Below are positions 28,671 through 47,954 of a DNA stretch of 64,000 bases, piece by piece. The stretch's first letter is position 1; every line of letters begins with the position of its first letter. The translations under genes were made by a program, and so were the position numbers. Below the pieces are notes generated by a model. That model did not search any database, was not told the DNA's origin, and saw only the letters and a list, made by a program, of their open reading frames with translations. The stretch is from Cacajao melanocephalus (taxonomy: Eukaryota; Chordata; Mammalia; Primates; Pitheciidae): assembly GCA_963573385.1 (NCBI GenBank), contig CAUYLG010021648.1:99814-163813 (forward strand), given 5' to 3'.

Positions 28671-28960
28671 GCAGATCAGTCTCAGTGGCTTAGGCCTGTA
28701 ATCCCAGCACTTTGGGAGGCCAAGGTGCACAGATCACTAGAGGTCAGGAGTTTGAGACAGCCTGGCCAACGTGGTGAAATCCTGTCTCTACTAAAAATAC
28801 AAAAATTAGCCAGGTGTGGTGGCGGGCACCTGTAATCTCAGCTACTCAGGAGGCTGAGACAGGAGAATCACTTGACCAGGGAGGTGGAGGTTGCAGTGAG
28901 CCGAGATCACGCCACTGTACTCCAGCCTGGGCGACAGAGCAAGACTCTGTCTCACAAAAA
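28671..28960 (+). mobile_element. Alu SINE just upstream of exon 2
   Basis: Forward Alu ending in a short A tail only about 90 bp before the exon 2 acceptor. Flanking aaaggtaa on both sides suggests the target duplication. Confidence 0.92.
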
Positions 28961-29034
28961 AAGGTAAATTTGGTGATTCCCTTTTTGTTTTATCCAGTTT
29001 TATCCAGAAAGAGCTGTGTGCAATCTCTGCCTGA

Positions 29035-30687
<1,653 letters not shown>

Positions 30688-30813
30688 GAAAGTACATGTC
30701 TTCTAAATGCACTACTAACTCTGACAGTGTATGTCTGCCCTGTGGCCCAGATGAATATTTGGATACCTGGAATGAAGAAGATAAATGCTTGCTGCATAAA
30801 GTTTGTGATACAG
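30688..30813 (+). CDS. TNFRSF11A: RANK exon 3: CRD1/CRD2
   Basis: Encodes residues 53-94 plus one base: [42 protein letters not shown]. The cysteine spacing (KC...VCLPC...KC...VC) is that of TNFR cysteine-rich domains, completing CRD1 and opening CRD2, the region that contacts RANKL. Acceptor aag|g, donor acag|gtaagc. It is 126 nt, phase 1 to phase 1, so it could be skipped without a frameshift. The exon is well conserved relative to remembered human sequence (N62, T81 differ). Confidence 0.96.
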
Positions 30814-31069
30814 GTAAGCCCGCCGTGTCAGTGTGTCAGTGGGAAGTATAGAAGCCTCAGATCTGTTTCTGTAGAAAAATTTTTAGAGGCAGCCAATGGT
30901 GTTTCGTTTCAGGAACACGGAAAGAAGTTGTGACTACAGATCCCAAGAAAGATGCGTTTTAGATCCCCAAGGCCTGTGCTAAAATTCTTCATTTAGAACA
31001 TTTGTTCTGGAATATACTTATGTTGCAGTTTAATCATGGGACACATCTTAGAGTTGGTATAATGTTTCC

Positions 31070-31235
31070 ATAATGTTCCCACCCATTTTGTGTGGTTTAA
31101 TCCTCCCTGAAACCCTGTAGGTAGCCATACTTACCCCTTTTAAAGATTGCAAAACTGAGATTCAGAGAGGTTGAATAACGTCTCCAAGGTTAACACATAT
31201 GAAGCAGGACTCAAAACCAGATCTACTCTTCACTT
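31070..31235 (-). mobile_element. MIR SINE
   Basis: Reverse MIR: 'tttaatcctccctgaaaccctgtagg', 'gcaaaactgagattcagagaggttgaataac', 'gcaggactcaaaacc'. Confidence 0.72.
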
Positions 31236-31313
31236 TTTTCCTAAACTATAAATATTTTATTAACACAGTTTGATCTCCTTAGCAGACTGCCTTAAGTTTT
31301 TTGCCTGGAAGAG

Positions 31314-31617
<304 letters not shown>

Positions 31618-31619
31618 AG

Positions 31620-32181
31620 GAATTTTTTTGTTTTTTTTACTGTACTTTAGGTTCTGGGGTACATGTGCAGATCATGCAGGATTGTTGCATAGATACACAC
31701 ATGGCAAGGTGGTTTGCTGCCTTCATCCCCCACCCCGTCACCTATATCTCCTCTCATTATCCCTCCCCACCCTCGTCACCCCTGCTGTCCCTCCCCTATA
31801 CCCCCTACTGATCGCAGTGTGTGATGCTCCCCTCCCTGTGTCCACGTGTTCTAATTGTTCAACACCCGCCTATGAGTGATAACATACGGTGTTTGGCTTT
31901 CTGTTCTTGTGTCAGTTTGCTGAGAATGATGGTTTCCAGATTCATCCATGTCCCCATGAAGGACACAAACTCATCGTTTTTTATGGCTGCATAGTATTCC
32001 ATGGTGTATATGTGCCACATTTTCTTTATCCAGTCTATCGATGATGGACATTTGTGTTGGTTCCAGGTCTTTGCTATTGTAAACAGTGCTGCAATAAACA
32101 TGCATGTGCATGTGTCTTTATAATAGAACAATTTATAATCCTTTGGATATATACCCAGTAATGGGATTGCTGGGTCAAATG
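31620..32181 (-). mobile_element. L1 3' end (primate L1P), 5' truncated
   Basis: Reverse complement of the L1 3' UTR and ORF2 C terminus. The minus-strand frame at 31859-32131 reads HIYTMEYYAAIKNDEF and FMGTWMNLETIILSKL before its stop, the hallmark of ORF2p's last residues. Truncated at 'gggattgctgggtcaaatg'. Fragment only, with no endonuclease or RT. Confidence 0.92.
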
Positions 32182-32410
32182 CTAAGAATGTTTTTTAAAG
32201 TATAGTTTATTTGTGGGAATCAGGAGCAAAATATGTCTCTTAATCTCTTAAGAGACAGAGGTTCCTTTCTCTCTCTTCTCTCCTTTTTCCATTGAGTTTA
32301 TTTGTTGAAGAAGCCATGATGTTAGTCCTGTGGAGATTCCACAGGCCGGATTTTGTTGGCTGTATTCCCTTGGTATCATTTAATGTATTCTTCTGTCCCT
32401 TATGTATCTT

Positions 32411-32706
<296 letters not shown>

Positions 32707-33670
32707 TGCAGTAACTGGTTGTAATGGTGCTCAGATCATCACACTTCTATGAGGTCGCCCGATGGGTTTTGATACAGCCCAGGCATCATGAAGAACTCTA
32801 CTGCTTCCATGCTTACCTTGCATAATTCTGTCTTAAACTACAATCGGATGTTTCTCTAAGCATTCCTGATTGTTTTTAAAGGAGCATTTTATTTAGTGAC
32901 CTCAATCTGGATCCTAGAGAAGACTCATGACTGTGTTGACCCTTGTGTATAGGGGTTTTTTTCCCCCAATGGACAGAATTAGATCATACGTGTTTCTTTA
33001 AACACCATATTTTTCTAATGTGCTGGAGACAGCTGGCAGATTTTGGCTGGAGAAGGTAACATGGAAACTACTGAGCAGAAGCATCTGATCAAGTCTTTTT
33101 TATTTCCCACTGCTTAGTAATGACCTTGACTCACTACAGTCTCTTGGAAATAAAGATTCATTCTGTCTAATGCCAAAGTTGATTAAAGCCAAAACTTTGG
33201 TACATTACATACAATATTTTAAATTATGTCAAAATTATTCATCACCACCCACCCAGGCTTACATTTCAATGGGATCCTAGGAGTATTTGGAATTTTCCAG
33301 AGAAGTGGCCTGTGTCTGTGGACACGTGCCTGCACATTGGTCTTGATGTTGCAGAGCTGACTGGGGCCTTGGAAGGGTAGACACTGCAGGGAATGGGGGC
33401 TTCTCCAGGGTCACTAAGCTTGGGTCTAAAAAGATTGGAAATAGGAAATGTCCCCTGGCTGTAACTTGAGACAATAAGAGAGAGCAGGTTTCTGGTTTGT
33501 TTACTTGGAATTTTCCCTTGTTTTTTTTCCCTTGGAATTCCTATAAGTATTCAGGAATATAAGGTGCAGGGGCTGTTTGGACAATCCAGGTGAGAAGGAG
33601 TCTTAGAAGGGTACAAGGTCTGTTTTAAATAATGTTATTGTTTTGTATCATGTTGGGGGGCGGGGTCATG
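32707..33670. other. Intron 3 segment, nothing recognised
   Basis: Unique intronic sequence, no exon or repeat recognised. Confidence 0.4.
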
Positions 33671-33674
33671 TACT

Positions 33675-34271
33675 ATGTGCAGTTGACTCTATGCACAGTA
33701 GCTAAGTTCTATAAAGTCACCGCAAACACTGATTTAGCAAATCCTGAGCCATTACTCCTAGGGAATTACCGGGTGAGGTTCCTGCAAGCCTCCAGTCACA
33801 TTGTCATGGATTGATCGCCACATAACCTTGTTTTATGTGTATTTCTGTTTAAAGACACCTTATTCGACACATGTTGCTAATTCATTAACATTGCACTCAT
33901 GGCCAACAGCACTGCAATTCATACCTGAGCAAAGCTTCACTAACACTTATTTTCTCTGTAAGGCACATCACAACCTTCTTGCACTTAGAACACTAGACAG
34001 CTCTTCAGCATGGCAGTTGGGGGCTGTTGTAAGCAGGGAAATCACTAACAAAAAGCTTGTTTACCTTCTGTGAAAAAACTGAAACCAGAAGGCAGAGCAT
34101 CACCTGGCCGAACCGTCAGAAACCTGCATGTGGGGCAACTCAAAATGTACACGGTTCTGTTCCCGAAGGACTGCAGAAGTACCAAGGGGATTGATTTTGG
34201 GGTACAAATAAATTTGATCAAGTAGGTGAATTCACAAATATGAATCTGCAAATAATGAGGACCGACTATAT
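33675..34271. mobile_element. Tc1/mariner (Tigger-class) DNA transposon fossil
   Basis: The left part 'gcagttgactctatgcacag...aatcctgagccattactcctagggaa' and right part 'tctgcaaataatgaggaccgactata' resemble a mariner-superfamily element with imperfect inverted ends of the CAGTYGNCTC kind. The internal phrase 'aaccttgttttatgtgtatttctgtttaaagacaccttatt' supports it. Non-coding and not assigned to a subfamily. Confidence 0.5.
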
Positions 34272-34320
34272 CAATAATTTGATTGATTCATATTGGTGTG
34301 TATGCGGTTTATAAGATAAA

Positions 34321-34323
34321 TGT

Positions 34324-34354
<31 letters not shown>
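34321..34354. repeat. (TG)n microsatellite
   Basis: About 17 TG units with one early TA interruption, probably polymorphic. Confidence 0.92.
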
Positions 34355-34853
34355 GTTTATAGCAGATCAATTTCCACATACCTACATTCCAGAAAAACTG
34401 GAAGGGGCCAGGAGACTTGGAATGAGAAGGCTGTGTGTTGTGAAAACAGAGACAAAAGTGTTGTCCTGGGTGCTTGAGGAGAGTCTGACTACAAGCATGT
34501 CACTGGGCCTGCCTCTGTATCCCCTTCACTCCTGGCACTCCACAACCTGTTTTCACCCTGGGATGCCTCGGAATCCTAAGATGAATCCTAAACTTCCAGA
34601 AACCCTGTTCTCTTAGGTCCAAACTCGTGTTAGTCTTACCCATACAGCATTTGAATTTACCAAAAACAAGGAAGCTCAACTCCGTGACCCTTCTATTTGC
34701 CAAAACATTCAGTGATCAATTCCCAAAGTCCTTATCTTCCTGCTAACATGAAAACTGACTTTTAAAAAAAGCCCACAAAACTCTTAATTATGAGACCAAG
34801 AACCCCACTGTGACGCTTTCGTGCCAGCGCAAGAAGCATGAGGAGGAACTTGA

Positions 34854-35165
<312 letters not shown>

Positions 35166-35594
35166 TAGACGTGTGTGTCTGTCGGCTCTTGCTGAGCCAT
35201 GCAAAGCCAGCTTTGAGACAGTTTTAATCACAGCAGCAAGAACGCTCCAGGGTGCTAGGCAGCTTTGGAGGAACCTGGGGGGTGGGGGGTGGGGCTGATT
35301 TTCCGGAAGATGCAGGCCCAGGCAAGACCTGAGAATGAATCCCCAGCTTAGGTTCTTCAAAGGGACTGTGGGTAAAATGCCCATGTTCTCTGGCCATGGC
35401 CGCGGGGTGCAGGAGCTCCTCCATCTGTGGAAGCCTGGGATCCCCACTTAGGAGCCAACAGGATAGAGCAGAGGTCATTGGACTTTTTAAAAAAGTTTAC
35501 AGCCGTTAGAATTTCAGAAAAACCATCCATCCCCCACCCCAGCACATTTTTAAGTTGACATCTAAAGATTTTTATTACAAGTTTAAAGAATTGA

Positions 35595-35881
35595 GGCCAG
35601 GCGCAGTGGCTCACACCTGTAATCCCAGGACTTTGGGAGGCTGAGGCTGGTGATCACGAGGTCGGGAGTTCAAGACCAGCCTGGCCAAGATGGTGAAACC
35701 CCATCTCTACTAAACACACAAAAATTTGTCGGGCTCGGTGGTGCACACCTGTAATCCCAGCTACTTGGGAGGTTGAGGAGAATTGCTTGAACCCAGGTGG
35801 CAGATGTTGCAGTGAGCCAAGATCGTGCCACTGCACTCCAGCCTGGGTGACAGAGTGAGACACCATCTCAAAAAAAAAAAA
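35595..35881 (+). mobile_element. Alu SINE
   Basis: Forward Alu (ggccaggcgcagtggctca) with an A tail. Flanks aaagaattga / aaagaatcgt. Confidence 0.94.
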
Positions 35882-35884
35882 AAA

Positions 35885-38070
35885 GAATCGTTAAGGTCCT
35901 AGTTACCAGGGAACTATGACTGGGACAACACTGAAAAAACGAATTCAGTGGAATCTAAACACCACGGCCATTTGCTGCTCACCATGATTCATTATTACAT
36001 GAGCAAATCATATTTAACTATTGGACAGTTTACATAGTTCCTTTCTCTCCTTTGATTTCCTATCCATTCCACCTTCCCCACAGAATTTTATCCTGATATA
36101 TTTTTTATGCTTGGAGGGGTTTTACTAATCACCTTTTCAGATTCCTTTACATATTGGAATATGCACCTATTGAAAAATATGTGTGTATTTGAAATCTGAG
36201 TTTTTAAAAATTTACTTTGACTCAGGGTTAAAAACATTTCTCCTGGACCAAGTTGTCACTACATTTATTATCACACAATTGGTCAAAAATGAATATATCC
36301 TATTTTGCCATATTATAATCATAAAAGTAAAAATTTCTGACCTCCATAATGAGTGGGAAGTTTTTCCAACTCATATATTTATGGCTGAATATTATTTATT
36401 GTTAACATGCACCAGCATTCAACATCAATTCTGTTTCTGCTTTTTGTTTTTATGTATATAAGTGCTGAGAAAATTGTTCACATAGATAACTGAATGGCTA
36501 AAGAAACACTGTGGTTACAGGCATGTCCTCAATTTTTTTCAGTACCTTCTGATTTATGTGTCCAAGCTCACCTACTGATGTGATATCGGAAGTTATTTTT
36601 AATGTATCAGTTGAGAATTCAATTGTGTCTTTCGATTTTGTTGAAAAGTAAATAAATAGAAATCGTTTTGACTTGACAAAGTATTTCTTAGAGTCATTTG
36701 CTTTCCCGACTTCTAGGAAGTATAACAAAAGCAGTTTTTTCCAAGACTTAGCAAATGATTATTTATACCTATTAATCATTCCCTTCGAGGTACCTGGTTT
36801 TAACCCAAAATCTTGGACAGGGTTGGGAAAATTAAAATATTATTCATTTCAATTCATATCAAGGAAAATGCCCATCATAGAGTCTGAGACAGTCAAACTT
36901 TATTATCAAATGCATTGACTAAACCAGATGTGCTTTCTCTTAAAAAAATCTGACTTGATTTTTTTAATTGTTAAAATAGATCTCCCTACACGGCCAACTC
37001 CCTCTGAATTCTGATTCTAAAATAAAAGAGGCCTGGAGCCTTTCCTCCAGGTTTTCACCAGCGTGTCACATCAGGGGTTCTGATAGACATTCTCTCTACC
37101 TTGCACCTTTAGAAATGGGTTCATTTTCGGACAAAATAGGCAGAGGGTAGAGGGGAAGGGATAGATGAATGGAAATTTCACTCCTGCCACACCCTGAGGT
37201 ATATTTGAATTCAGAACCACTCAGCCTGATCCCAGCTGCCCCATTTCTGTTGCCCTGCTTTTGCCCTTAATAGAGAGCAAAAGGTGGGAGCTGTGCCATC
37301 ACCAGTGTCTCTGTTGGTCACTTTGTTCAGCATCTCAGAGGTTTGGTAGCATAGCAGCATTTGGGGTGGGTATGAAGTGTATCTTTTGTAAAGTGAGAAA
37401 AGTGTGATTATGAAAGGGAGCAAGGAAAGGAGCCTGCAGGATGTTTCTGGCAGATCAGTGTTACTAAGAGTCTTTCGGAAGTCAAGCTATGGAAATTAAC
37501 ACCCTTAACCCTTTGTATGCCTGTTAGCCCTCCCCCGCCCGCCGCCCCAGTCTCTTTGATTTTGAGGACTTCTTACAACTCTAGATTGTGCTTATCTTTT
37601 AAAAAGCTGTTCAAATTAATGTGAGTTATTAGATGTTAACTGGGCTCTTCTTAATAAAGATTCAAGACAAATCAAATTGCCAGATGAAAGAGCAGGTACT
37701 CTACTTAGCCAGCCAAATTGCAGAAATCAAGAATATACGTCCTACTTGACTTTGGACAAAGAAAATTTAATTCCTTATGTTAGTGTTTTATTCATGAAAG
37801 TAAATCACAGAAGTGCTACTAATTTTAGGAGTAACTTGTGGTTTGGGCACCAGCCAGTTGCCTGATTATGATATCACATAGTAGCCAGTGTTCTTCATGG
37901 GACTTACCAAAGGGTCATCATATGCGGATTGCAGTAGAGGTAATAGACATAGGAAACCTGAGACATTTATTTTGACAGTGTAGTTCATGAGGAATATGAC
38001 AGTCAAGTCAGTTTACTAACGAGGATCAGCTCCTGCTTTCAACACTGTCCATTAAGGAAGGGATCCAACA
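35885..38070. other. Intron 4 segment without recognised repeats
   Basis: About 2.2 kb, AT-rich in the first half. Nothing recognisable as gene, RNA or repeat. Confidence 0.4.
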
Positions 38071-38193
38071 TCCATTGTGTTTATCATGTTTATCAGTAAA
38101 GTTTTATTGGAACACACTCTCATATATTGTTTTTAATCCATTGTGTTTATCAGTAAAGTTTTATTGGAACGCACCCTCATATATTGTTTTTAA
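38071..38193. repeat. Tandem duplication (66 + 57 bp)
   Basis: Unit 1 (38071-38136) and unit 2 (38137-38193) share tccattgtgtttatc, cagtaaagttttattggaac and ctcatatattgtttttaa. They differ by a 9-bp internal expansion in unit 1 and two substitutions. It duplicates the edge of the hAT-like fossil. Confidence 0.92.
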
Positions 38194-38305
38194 TGTATTG
38201 TTGGACTGCTTTCATGCTGTGAGTAGCTGCAGCAGAGACCACAGGCCTGCAAAGCCTAAGATACTTGCTCTATGACCCTTTATAGAAAATGTTTGATACC
38301 AACCC
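38150..38305 (+). mobile_element. hAT-Charlie-like DNA transposon fragment
   Basis: The order 'agttttattggaac', 'tgctttcatgctgtgagtagctgcagcagagaccacaggcctgcaaagcctaagatacttgctctatgaccctttatagaaaatgtttgat' matches a widespread hAT-type repeat ending in '...aaaagtttgccgacccctg'. Subfamily not assigned. Confidence 0.55.
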
Positions 38306-38345
38306 TTGGTTGCAGGGAAAGAGACCTGTAGCGCTTTTCCTCCTC

Positions 38346-39226
<881 letters not shown>

Positions 39227-39682
39227 TAGGTGACAGCCAAGGAGTTAGAAGAGATGGTTGGGTTTTCAACAACTCAATCTCCACTGTCTCATCTGAGTTG
39301 AAAACAGACGGATTCTGTTGGGTTAGGCTTCCTCTTGAAGCCATGTTCAAAATGGAAAAAGTCTGTCAATTCAGCATGGGGAAAATAAACCAGTCAAACT
39401 CATTCTTCAGCCCTATATGTGACAGGAACTTTGTGTGACTTTTTAGATTTGGTAACCTGTGACTTATGGGTGCAGCTTTTTCTAACCTTATTTGGTTGGA
39501 ATGATTTAGAATGTTCTGTTATCATTCAGGGGTCACTCCTACTTTTTCTGACTTCCCAGTGTCACTGATATATCATCCAGATATTTGTGTGTGTACGTAT
39601 AGAAGCTTCCTGTTTGTATGAATGTTTGCATGCTGCAAACATCTTGGGGTGTTTTTTTTCTCATATAATATATACTGAAGCA

Positions 39683-40300
<618 letters not shown>

Positions 40301-40316
40301 AAATGTTTATTTTCTG

Positions 40317-40465
40317 CTGGGCATGGTGGTACATGCCTGTAATCCCAGCTACTCAGGAGGCTGAGGCAGGAGGATTGCTTGAGGCCAGGAGTTTGAGAAC
40401 AGCCTGGACAACACTGCAAGACCCTATCTCACATTTTTAAACAATGAAAATTAAAATACATAAAT
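40317..40465 (+). mobile_element. Free left Alu monomer (FLAM-like)
   Basis: About 149 bp containing only a left Alu arm (ctgggcatggtggtacatgcctgtaatcccagctactcagg ... caagaccctatctcaca) and an A/T-rich tail. The 16-mer aaatgtttattttctg flanks it perfectly (40301-40316 and 40466-40481), so it inserted as a monomer and is not a deleted Alu. Confidence 0.88.
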
Positions 40466-40587
40466 AAATGTTTATTTTCTGATTCACTTATCCAGATTTT
40501 ATGTTCAAGCAGATTTTCCGTATTTTTCAAAAGAGCAATCAGCAAAAGTGTGTCACTTAGCTATGTAGTTGAAGCTATTGGAATATT

Positions 40588-40883
40588 CTTTTTTATTTTT
40601 CTTGAGACATGATCTTGCCCTGTTGCCAAGGCTGAAGTACAGTGGTACAAACATGGCTCACTGCAGCCTCAACCTCCTGGGCTCAAACAATCCTGCCGCC
40701 ATTGCCTCCCCAGTAGCTGAGACCACGGGCATGTATACCACACCCAGTTAATTTTTAAATTTTTGGTAGAGACAGGGTCTCATCATGTTGACCAGGCTAG
40801 TCTCAAATTCCTGGGCTAAAGCAATCCTCTTGCCTCAGCCTCCCAAAGTGCTACAATGACAGACCTGAGCCACTGTGCATAGC
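40588..40883 (-). mobile_element. Alu SINE (AluJ-like)
   Basis: Reverse, diverged Alu. The flank ttggaatattctttttt recurs as ctggaatatttttttcc. Confidence 0.88.
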
Positions 40884-41161
40884 TGGAATATTTTTTTCCT
40901 GAAGACTCTGCTCTGCTCCTTTGCTGACCACGCTCTCAGAGTAGCTGTCAGAGAACACGGGCAGCGTTTGCTTTTGTTTACTTGTTTGGCCCCCGCTGTG
41001 ATGTTCTTCTCCCCATGGAAGGCACTGGGGACTCAAACGTCCAATAAGGCATGGATTCCTCTCCTGAAGGAGCTGGCAATCTGGGAGAGTCTTGCATTTG
41101 TTCATTTTTTCAAAAAACAAGCATATAAAACCAGAGCACATAACTACCTTTTCCCCCACAG

Positions 41162-41256
41162 CTGTACCATCCTTGGAAAGAAAGTAGAACGTCATGGAAC
41201 AGAGAAATCCGATGTGATTTGCAGTTCTTCTCTGCCATCCAGAAAACCACCAAATG
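41162..41256 (+). CDS. TNFRSF11A: RANK exon 6: end of CRD4 and stalk
   Basis: Encodes residues 174-205 plus one base: [33 protein letters not shown]174 in the NCT sequon is the second expected glycosylation site. The two cysteines close CRD4, and a short proline/basic stalk leads to the membrane. 95 nt, phase 2 to 1, acceptor ttcccccacag, donor aaatg|gtatgt. The 16 bases across the donor are repeated 26 bp downstream, giving a competing donor. Differences from remembered human sequence: I177, K181, R184, V190-I191 and S199. Confidence 0.95.
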
Positions 41257-42698
<1,442 letters not shown>

Positions 42699-43094
42699 TA
42701 ATCTTAAAAGAGTTACATTTCTAGGTAAATGCTTTGAAAGATGAGTAGATTGTCCACTTGCTGCCTGTGGTGATCTGCTTAAACTAAAGCAAAACATATT
42801 TTATCGTTCTCTGCAAAAAGAAACCAAACTCCAAAAACTTTAAAGAGCTAATATTCCACCAGTTGTATATAAGGGAACAAGAATATTCTGGCATTCAGGA
42901 AACTGATGATTTGTAAGGTTTGTGTTTAAGTTGCATAGACCACACGGCATCACGCACACAGGAGCTTGCATTTGTCCTAGAACACATCAATTTTTAATGC
43001 ACAAATTTAAAGTATATATAAAATATTAAGATGATCAGTAGAGGGGATCATCTAAATATGACTGACTGGAGTGTTACTTTGAAATAAGAACCTC

Positions 43095-43389
43095 GGCCAG
43101 GTGCAGTGGCTCACGCCTGTAATCCCAGCACTTTGGGAGACCAAAGCGGATGGATCACCTGAGGTCAGGAGTTCGAGACCAGCCTGGCCAACATGGTAAA
43201 ACCTCATCTCTACTAAAAATACAGAATTAGCCTGGCATGGTGGCATATGCCTGTAATCCTAACTACTTGAGAGGCTGAGGTAGGAGAATCACTTGAACCC
43301 GGGAGGCAGAGGTTGTGGTGAGCTGTGATCTCACCAGTGGTACTCAAGCCTGGGCAACAAGAGCCAAACTCCATCTCAAAAAAAAAAAA
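43095..43389 (+). mobile_element. Alu SINE (first of a tandem pair)
   Basis: Forward Alu whose A tail is directly followed by a second Alu. Confidence 0.94.
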
Positions 43390-43758
<369 letters not shown>

Positions 43759-43849
43759 TTATCCTGTTTCGTGAGAATCATTTTTCCATACAAATTTCTT
43801 GGTGTCTTTAAACATCATGTCATGTTTAACTTTTAGACTACAAAGCTAA

Positions 43850-44838
<989 letters not shown>

Positions 44839-45358
44839 CTAACGTTAGTCTTTATAGTGAGCACAACCACATAAAATGTTCATTAGAAGTGGGATGAAAT
44901 TGTATCTTTGCATAATATAAATTCATAGATTTCTTAAAATTCATAGATTTAACCTTTTAGGTTTCATCACTTCTGTAAGAGTGAGTGGAGATATACTTTT
45001 TGAACATATTCTTCTTTCTTCTGAGAAGCAGCCAGGTATAGTGGAAAAGGTCTTGGGGCACGCTGGAACTCAGTGGGCCTGACACCTAGCTTGCTGTGTT
45101 TGCCTTCTTTTATAGTACATTCAAGCTAGTTTACTGGAAAAATCAGTCTCCTAGACATGTTTTCTTTGTTCTTCTATGATATCTAACTTAGTCCCTCATA
45201 GTCAAAGAAAACTTGTTAGGAGAATGAGAATGTCTATAGTCACAGGAGCAGCTCTGACAGCCCCCAGATGTGCTCAGAGGTAGTCACTGAAACATTAGTG
45301 AATCATATTTTGCTTTGCATAGAACAGGAAGTTCTGTTTTTGATAGGAGTAAGATGGC
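44839..45358. other. Intron 7 segment, nothing recognised
   Basis: Contains a small direct repeat (attcatagatttcttaaaattcatagattt, about 44931-44950). Otherwise unique. Confidence 0.4.
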
Positions 45359-45372
45359 TTCATAGCCTTTAT

Positions 45373-45680
45373 TTATTTTGTATTTTTTAATTTTTTGGTT
45401 TTTTTGAGACATAGTTTTCACTTTGTTGCCCAGGTTGGAGTGCTGTGTCAGGATCTCAGCTCACTGCAGCCTCCACCGCCCGGATTCAAGCAATTCTCCG
45501 GCTCCAGCCTCCCTAGTAGCTAGGATTACAGGCGAGTGCCACCAGGCCCAGCTAATTTTTGTATTTTTAGCAGAGATATAGTTTCACCATGTTGGCCAGG
45601 CTAGTCTTGACCTCAAGTGATCCACCCACCTTGGCCTCCCAAAGTGCTGGGATTACAGGTGTGAGCCACTGCGCCTGGCC
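45373..45680 (-). mobile_element. Alu SINE
   Basis: Reverse Alu flanked by the perfect 14-mer cttcatagccttta before and cttcatagccttta after it. Confidence 0.94.
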
Positions 45681-45789
45681 CTTCATAGCCTTTAAGTCAG
45701 TTGATTTACTTTTGAATGCTTTCACTCCCAGGAGCGCTCACTGGAAGACTTGCAGTAGACAGTTGAAAGATAATATTGAACTGACCTAA

Positions 45790-46327
<538 letters not shown>

Positions 46328-46373
46328 TGAACAGTTGGTGCCTTTGTTAAGTATATTCAAGTTAGGATGGTAG

Positions 46374-46856
<483 letters not shown>

Positions 46857-46949
46857 TGATTATGTTAGTACCAATCTCAATTGTCTGGTACGGAGTCCGA
46901 GGAAGGATGAGCTGCAACTTTCCTTGACTCTGTAGTTATTTTGTTAACA

Positions 46950-47320
46950 TTTTATTTTGACACAATTCAGAATTATAGGAAAATAGTGAGAATAGGACAA
47001 AGACCTCCCATATGGCCTACACGTAGGCCCACCAGTTGTTTATATTTTCCTCTCATTGCTTTGTGATTTGCTTACTCTCTGTATGTGTGTATATGAACAC
47101 AGAGGTATGTTTTCTACTTGAACCATTTTAGAGTGATGGCAGACCGTGTGCCCCATATCCTTAAATATTTCAGTGTGTATTTAAGAACAAGGAGATTCTC
47201 ATATATAACCATAGTACATGTATCGGAATCAATAAGTTTAACCGTGGTACAATACGATTATTCAACCCACATGTGATGTCAAATTTTCATTAATCGTCTC
47301 ATTATGTCCTTTAGATCTAT
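46950..47320. mobile_element. Probable old LINE remnant
   Basis: Phrases like 'cccatatccttaaatatttcagtgtgtatttaagaacaagg', 'accatagtacatgtatcg' and 'attatgtcctttagatct' resemble a dispersed old L1-type repeat that continues after the next Alu. Orientation and family unresolved. Confidence 0.4.
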
Positions 47321-47620
47321 TTTTTTTTCCTTTTTTTTTTTGAGACAGTCTCGCTCTCTCGTCCAGGCTGGAGTGCAGTGGCACAATCTCAGCTCACTGC
47401 AACCTCCGCCTGCCACGTTTAAGCAATTCTCCTGCCTCGGCCTCCTCAGTAACTGTGATTACAGGCACTCACCACCATACCCGACTAATTTTTGTACTTT
47501 TAGTAGAGATGGAGTTTCACTGTGTTGCCCAGGCTGGTCTCGAACTCCTGAACTCAGGTGATCTACCCACCTCGGCCTCCCAAAATGCTGGGATTACAGG
47601 CATGAACCAACACACCTGGC
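47321..47620 (-). mobile_element. Alu SINE
   Basis: Reverse Alu. The flank agatctatttttttt recurs as ggatctactttcttt. Confidence 0.93.
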
Positions 47621-47939
47621 TGGATCTACTTTCTTTGATACAAAATGTATACATTTGAAAGCATAAGCTCAAAATGATTTCTCCAATTCCAGGCCCAATA
47701 CAGCAGGATTCGTTCTGGTCTTTCCCTTTCCCATATTTGAATCTTCCTTTCTCCAGCTGTATGAAACCTGGCTCCTATTATTCTCAGTGTACTTCCTCAT
47801 TTGCTCAATTCTAGATTACACAGAAAGTAGTTTCAGAATTAGTAGACTATACCACAGTGATATACAGAGCTGCTAACTCGAGTTCAATATTTGTTTACAG
47901 TTGTTTGGGGTTTGGGATTTAGATAGAGAATATGTAGTC

Positions 47940-47954
47940 AGAACACGGTGTTCT
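47940..47954. promoter_or_regulatory. Perfect steroid-receptor palindrome (GRE/ARE/PRE type)
   Basis: AGAACAcggTGTTCT is an exact match to the 3-keto-steroid receptor consensus (glucocorticoid, progesterone, androgen, mineralocorticoid receptors). The symmetry extends outward three more bases on each side. A further half-site-like TGTCAGAACA and an overlapping inverted repeat (ttctgaca/tgtcagaa) follow at 47951-47972. It lies 298 bp upstream of exon 9. Binding is inferred, not shown. Confidence 0.55.

Noticed and set aside
31859..32131. 90-codon minus-strand frame
   Set aside because: It is the ORF2p C-terminal remnant of a 5'-truncated L1, not a host gene.
40317..40465. BC200 (BCYRN1)-like RNA gene
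   Set aside because: It matches the shared left Alu arm only. The unique C-rich 3' domain of BC200 is absent, and target duplications indicate a retroposed monomer.
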